Origin: Auritidibacter sp. Marseille-P8566
GTDB lineage: Bacteria; Bacteroidota; Bacteroidia; Flavobacteriales; Flavobacteriaceae
Direction: 5' to 3'
Assembly (NCBI GenBank): GCA_943325595.2
Contig: CALPQA020000081.1
Span: 1 to 7,516 of the forward strand
DNA: 7,516 nt
Positions within the stretch are counted from its first letter, which is position 1, and each line of letters opens with the position of its first letter. A program made the translations under genes and the position numbers. The notes beneath the pieces are model-generated. The model made no database searches. It was given only the letters and a program-made list of their open reading frames with translations, and was not told the origin of the DNA. This document shows positions 4,321 to 7,516 of this stretch, in pieces.

Positions 4321-5589
4321 TCATTCTTTCAATAATTCAATTCCAATATTGCAATGTAAACATCTGACTTTATTGCAATATTCATTTTTGAGTTGCAAAA
4401 GTGATTGTGTATCAAATGCATTTTCAATTTTCATTTTCAAAGAAATGAACTTGTCTATTATCGCATTTTGTTCTGGCGAAACCTGAATTAACAATTCGAT
4501 TAACTGTTCCGAATTATCCTGACCTAAACTCTTTGCATAAGCAAATTTCAAAGGAACAATTGTATTAATTATCAGCAAATCAATAAACGCTTTTGAAAGC
4601 GCCTTTCTTTTCTTAGGGCTAACTCTATCAAATTGATAATGCGTTTCCCAATATTCTGAAACTGCAACATTAAAAATCAGATACATACTTTCGATTGAAC
4701 TAGCCTCAATTATTCTTGAGAATAGCTGTTGTTGCGTAAAATACAGATTCGCAAATTGCGACAATCTTATCGTTGGGAAATTATCGGGGCGGTGTTTAAA
4801 AAATTGCAGTGGATTAATCGGCGTACTTTCCAATTGGTGTTTTTGCAACAAATAATCATAATTCGATTTTAGCGTCTTATAATACACATCTTCTTTATCC
4901 AAATCTAATAATCCTGCTTTTCCAAAAAGCAAGCTTTCAAAGTTCTGAAGCACTGTACTTTCTTTTCTAATTATTGAAAAAGGGATAGATGTTGCCACTT
5001 TAAAAAAAGATTCTCCATTGGTATTCAATCCGAAATTCTTTGCCAAAAGGCAAAATAAAATTGCTTCCCAATCTTGATTTGTATGTTCTAATAATGTTTC
5101 TATTGGCTTTGATTTTCGCTCTAATCTCTCAAAAAACAATCGTTCTTGCCAATTTAGAAGCACGAATTCATCAACCGAACTCAATTGTTTTTCGCAATAA
5201 ATCCAATTTTTGGGCGCAATTAATGAATTGTAATTATCTAGCGTTTCTTTCGCCACATAATTTTTGAGAATTAAAACGGGAATTTCGGTGTTATTTATTC
5301 TGTAAATTTCGGCATCGTGTTCCCAAACAACGTGTAGAATTACACTGTCATAATTCGAGTCGCGTTCGTGGTGATGCAAATACCAATCGGAGGATTTAAT
5401 ATGAATTTCAACATTTCCTGCCCATTTTTGATTTTCAATTGTGATTTGGGCATTAAAAAAATCCGGTCCTGCGAGTTGTAAGTAATTTCCAGATTTTTCT
5501 ATTGTGATTTTCTCTCCATTAAAAGATGTCAAATTAGTGGTGTCAAATTTTTTAAATTTCCACAAGTAGTGTAGGAATTCTTCTTTCAT
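4321..5589 (-). CDS. DUF2851 family protein
   Basis: I recognise this 422-residue protein as the DUF2851 family, widespread in Bacteroidota and of unknown function. There is no signal peptide or membrane segment, so it should be cytoplasmic. The N-terminal third holds the most distinctive block: GPDFFNA (41-47), then GNVEIHIKSSDWYLHHH (58-74), RDSNYDSVILHVVWEHD (76-92) and IPVLIL (103-108). The spacing of GPD and the later E-I-H-I-K segment recalls PD-(D/E)XK nucleases, but this is only resemblance. The rest is largely helical, with RPDNFPTIRLSQFANLY (267-283). C132 and a C-terminal C405-x4-C410-x2-C413 cluster could bind a metal or Fe-S centre. The ATG at 5589 gives the usual MKEEFLHYLWKF start. 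The palindrome and promoter motif just upstream suggest it is transcribed separately from the exonuclease gene. Confidence 0.88.
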   Translation of the reverse strand: MKEEFLHYLWKFKKFDTTNLTSFNGEKITIEKSGNYLQLAGPDFFNAQITIENQKWAGNVEIHIKSSDWYLHHHERDSNYDSVILHVVWEHDAEIYRINNTEIPVLILKNYVAKETLDNYNSLIAPKNWIYCEKQLSSVDEFVLLNWQERLFFERLERKSKPIETLLEHTNQDWEAILFCLLAKNFGLNTNGESFFKVATSIPFSIIRKESTVLQNFESLLFGKAGLLDLDKEDVYYKTLKSNYDYLLQKHQLESTPINPLQFFKHRPDNFPTIRLSQFANLYFTQQQLFSRIIEASSIESMYLIFNVAVSEYWETHYQFDRVSPKKRKALSKAFIDLLIINTIVPLKFAYAKSLGQDNSEQLIELLIQVSPEQNAIIDKFISLKMKIENAFDTQSLLQLKNEYCNKVRCLHCNIGIELLKE

Positions 5590-5604
5590 TGGTTGGCGTA
5601 TAAT

Positions 5605-5643
5605 TTTTCACTAAAATAGTGAAAATAAGAACGCTACTAACAA
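5605..5643 (-). promoter_or_regulatory. Palindrome overlapping a candidate promoter of the DUF2851 gene
   Basis: A perfect 9-bp inverted repeat with a 3-nt loop spans 5605-5625 (ttttcacta, aaa, tagtgaaaa on the plus strand). On the minus strand a near-consensus -7 element, TATTTTAG (5618-5611, one mismatch), lies inside it and has a TTG 22 nt upstream (5643-5641). No U-run follows on the minus strand, so it is not an ordinary terminator of the exonuclease gene. An operator or a leader hairpin is possible. Confidence 0.5.
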
Positions 5644-5667
5644 AACCTTATGAAAACAAAAAAATAA

Positions 5668-6150
5668 TTACCTCAATAAATACAATTTGGCACAAGCTCG
5701 AGCATCTGATAAAGCTTCGTGGTGGTTTAATTGGATGTTCATTTCGCGACAGCAATCACTAAGTTTTGTCGGTCTTAATCCTTTGGCTTTGTAGATTTTT
5801 ACGGTGCATTCCCAACGAGGGCCAATGTTTAGCATATCATAATCCAAACCATATAACGCCATCGATTTGGCGAGTACGTTTCTATCAAAACTCTCATTGT
5901 GAGCTACCACTACCCTATTTTGAAGTCGTTTTTGGATTTCTGGAAAAACTTGTGCAAATGTTTTTGCGTTCACAGTATCTCGGGGATAAATTCCGTGAAC
6001 TTGAATGGTAAAAGGAGAATAGAGATTGTTTGGTGGTTTAATCAACGTGACGAATTCGTCAACAATTATTCCGTTTTCAACGGTGACAATCCCCACAGAA
6101 CATGGGTGAAATGCAGTTGCTGTTTCAAAATCTATTGCAGTGAAAGTCAT
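5668..6150 (-). CDS. DnaQ-like 3'-5' exonuclease (DEDDh, RNase T/epsilon superfamily)
   Basis: The 160-residue protein is a single exonuclease domain. All DEDDh residues are visible: D7 and E9 in AIDFET (motif I), D89 in HNESFDRNVL (motif II), and H144 with D149 in HHEALSDARACAKLY (motif III). It should remove nucleotides from 3' ends with two metal ions. Whether DNA or RNA is the natural substrate cannot be told. It lacks the polymerase-binding tail of a typical epsilon subunit and any BRCT, GIY-YIG or helicase fusion found in some relatives. It ends just after the final helix of the fold, so it is a minimal form. It is preceded by the terminator of the CBS gene and followed by the DUF2851 gene 78 nt away. 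No strict promoter motif or Shine-Dalgarno is seen before the ATG at 6150. Confidence 0.92.
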   Translation of the reverse strand: MTFTAIDFETATAFHPCSVGIVTVENGIIVDEFVTLIKPPNNLYSPFTIQVHGIYPRDTVNAKTFAQVFPEIQKRLQNRVVVAHNESFDRNVLAKSMALYGLDYDMLNIGPRWECTVKIYKAKGLRPTKLSDCCREMNIQLNHHEALSDARACAKLYLLR

Positions 6151-6179
6151 TTAATTTCAGATTTTTGAATTCAATTTAT

Positions 6180-6217
6180 AAAAAAAGTAATACCAACAAT
6201 ACATATCGGTATTACTT
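6180..6217 (-). terminator. Intrinsic terminator after the cystathionine beta-synthase-type gene
   Basis: On the minus strand AAGTAATACC (6217-6208) pairs perfectly over 10 bp with GGTATTACTT (6194-6185) across a 13-nt loop. A T-run follows (6184-6180, continuous with the end of the stem). It starts about 20 nt past the stop codon. Confidence 0.85.
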
Positions 6218-6235
6218 CTTATATACATTTTTGAA

Positions 6236-7516
6236 TTATTTTATTGAACCAATAATATCATATTTGGTAATGATATGGTGTTTTCCATTTCCTAAATCCA
6301 ACAATACAGCTGAATTTTCTCTGGTGAATAGTTTTGAGACTTCTTCGATTGGTGTTCCTAATTTTACAATTGGATAAGGTTTTCCCATAACCTCACGAAT
6401 GGGTTTATCGGCTGCACTTTTGTCGTGTACATAACTTTGGAATAAGTCGGATTCATCAACTGAACCTACAAAACCAGTGATGTCAATTACAGGAATTTGA
6501 GAAATTTTATACTTACGCATACGTTCTATAGCGTGTGAAACCAACTCTTCAGTACGAACAACTATCAATTGTTTATCGATATGGTCTTTGATGACGTCTT
6601 CGGCTTTGGTGACATCCTCTTCTAAAAACCCACGTTCACGCATCCAATCGTCATTGAACATTTTTCCGATATAGCGACTTCCAGAATCGTGAAATAAAAC
6701 CACCACTACATCTTCTGGTTTGAAATGCTCTTTGAGTTGTAACACTCCTTTGATAACAGCACCTGCAGAATTTCCAACGAAAATTCCTTCTTCCAAAGCA
6801 ATTTTTCGTGTATAAACAGCGGCATCTTTATCAGTTACTTTTGTAAAACCATCGATTATAGAAAAATCAACGTTTTTTGGAAGTATGTCCTCCCCGATTC
6901 CTTCGGTGATGTAAGAATAAATTTCGTTTTCATCAAATATTCCTGTTTCGTGGTATTTTTTAAATACAGAGCCATAGGTATCAATTCCCCAAACTTTTAC
7001 GTTTGGATTTTGTTCTTTTAAATATTTTCCAATACCAGAAATGGTTCCCCCTGTTCCAACTCCAACAACAAAATGGGTGACTTTTCCGTCGGTTTGTTTC
7101 CAAATTTCTGGTCCAGTTTGTTCGTAATGTGCCAAAGCATTTGACGGATTATCGTATTGGTTTACGTACCAAGAATTTGGTGTTTCTTCTCCCAATCTTT
7201 TTGAAACAGAATAATACGAACGTGGATCAGTAGGTTCTACATCGGTTGGACAAACGACAACTTTAGCACCAACAGCGCGTAAGATATCCATTTTTTCTTT
7301 GGATTGTTTGTCGGTAATTACGCAAATTAGTTTGTATCCTTTGATGATTGCTGCCAATGCCAATCCCATTCCAGTATTTCCTGACGTTCCTTCGATGATT
7401 GTCCCACCAGGTTTTAGTCTTCCGTCGGCTTCAGCATCTTCGACCATTTTGAGTGCCATTCTGTCTTTTGTAGAATTTCCTGGATTGAAAGTTTCTACTT
7501 TGGCAAGTACCAATGC
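6236..7516 (-). CDS. PLP-dependent cystathionine beta-synthase-type enzyme with CBS domains (5' end outside window)
   Basis: The frame is open to the right edge, so the N-terminus (probably about 25-40 residues) is missing. The in-frame TTG at 7513 is an internal leucine. Counting from that codon, the PLP lysine is K16 (NPGNSTKDR), the substrate loop is EGTSGNTG (41-48), the phosphate loop is GVGTGGTISG (151-160) and the serine facing the PLP ring is S249 (GNSAG). Two CBS domains follow (about 303-362 and 370-425). The catalytic part tracks human cystathionine beta-synthase closely from memory (LAKVETFN, KDR, LKPGGTIIE, DAEADGRL, and the DDWMRERGFL end). It probably joins serine or a related substrate with homocysteine in transsulfuration, though O-acetylserine sulfhydrylase activity cannot be excluded. 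CBS domains in this family often bind S-adenosylmethionine or adenosine ligands. Many relatives have EPTSGNTG, so the Gly here after the Glu is a small departure. A terminator closes the gene. Confidence 0.93.
   Translation of the reverse strand, partial: ALVLAKVETFNPGNSTKDRMALKMVEDAEADGRLKPGGTIIEGTSGNTGMGLALAAIIKGYKLICVITDKQSKEKMDILRAVGAKVVVCPTDVEPTDPRSYYSVSKRLGEETPNSWYVNQYDNPSNALAHYEQTGPEIWKQTDGKVTHFVVGVGTGGTISGIGKYLKEQNPNVKVWGIDTYGSVFKKYHETGIFDENEIYSYITEGIGEDILPKNVDFSIIDGFTKVTDKDAAVYTRKIALEEGIFVGNSAGAVIKGVLQLKEHFKPEDVVVVLFHDSGSRYIGKMFNDDWMRERGFLEEDVTKAEDVIKDHIDKQLIVVRTEELVSHAIERMRKYKISQIPVIDITGFVGSVDESDLFQSYVHDKSAADKPIREVMGKPYPIVKLGTPIEEVSKLFTRENSAVLLDLGNGKHHIITKYDIIGSIK

Noticed and set aside
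5766..6377. Several overlapping plus-strand open frames opposite the exonuclease and the CBS gene end
   Set aside because: They lie on the antisense strand of genes with clear catalytic motifs, and their products look like random low-similarity sequence.
7511..7513. TTG as start of the cystathionine beta-synthase-type gene
   Set aside because: The frame continues to the window edge and the upstream strand of the fold is missing, so the gene is simply cut by the window.

Overview
The window looks like ordinary core chromosome from a member of Bacteroidota, most likely a Flavobacteriaceae bacterium close to Flavobacterium. Four things point there. The DNA is strongly AT-rich. Start codons lack Shine-Dalgarno sequences, with one striking exception at rpsU. 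Promoter-like motifs of the Bacteroidota type (TTG, then about 19-22 nt, then TAnnTTTG) recur upstream of transcription units. The gene set (rpsU-xerC-hpf-tRNA, a DUF2851 protein, a short PspC protein, a helix-hairpin-helix protein) is also typical of this group. Every gene is on the minus strand, so transcription reads from high to low coordinates.

In transcription order from the right edge: a PLP-dependent cystathionine beta-synthase-type enzyme with two C-terminal CBS domains (its N-terminus lies outside the window), ending in a hairpin terminator; a small DnaQ-like DEDDh 3'-5' exonuclease; a DUF2851 protein of unknown function, with a near-promoter palindrome; a two-gene unit of a PspC-domain membrane protein and a membrane-anchored helix-hairpin-helix (ComEA-like) protein; an acyl-CoA dehydrogenase, followed by a 15-nt tandem repeat and a terminator; then a translation-related cluster of rpsU (bS21), a XerC-type tyrosine recombinase, hpf (ribosome hibernation factor) and tRNA-Thr(UGU). 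From general knowledge of Bacteroidota genomes, this last cluster usually continues into tRNA genes, tuf, secE, nusG and ribosomal protein genes. That part would lie beyond the left edge.

The most notable signals are regulatory. The rpsU leader carries a 13-nt match to the expected 16S rRNA 3' tail, while no other gene here has a Shine-Dalgarno sequence. This fits the known Bacteroidota scheme in which bS21 helps hide the anti-Shine-Dalgarno and so controls its own synthesis. Two terminators (after hpf and after rpsU) appear to have the -7 element of the next promoter placed so that transcription would begin inside the terminator hairpin. This could stop upstream transcription while letting the downstream gene escape. 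The tRNA-Thr has two unpaired stem positions. DUF2851 carries motifs that hint at a nuclease-like fold plus a cysteine cluster. I found no mobile element, CRISPR array, prophage or toxin-antitoxin system, and no clearly new multi-gene system.
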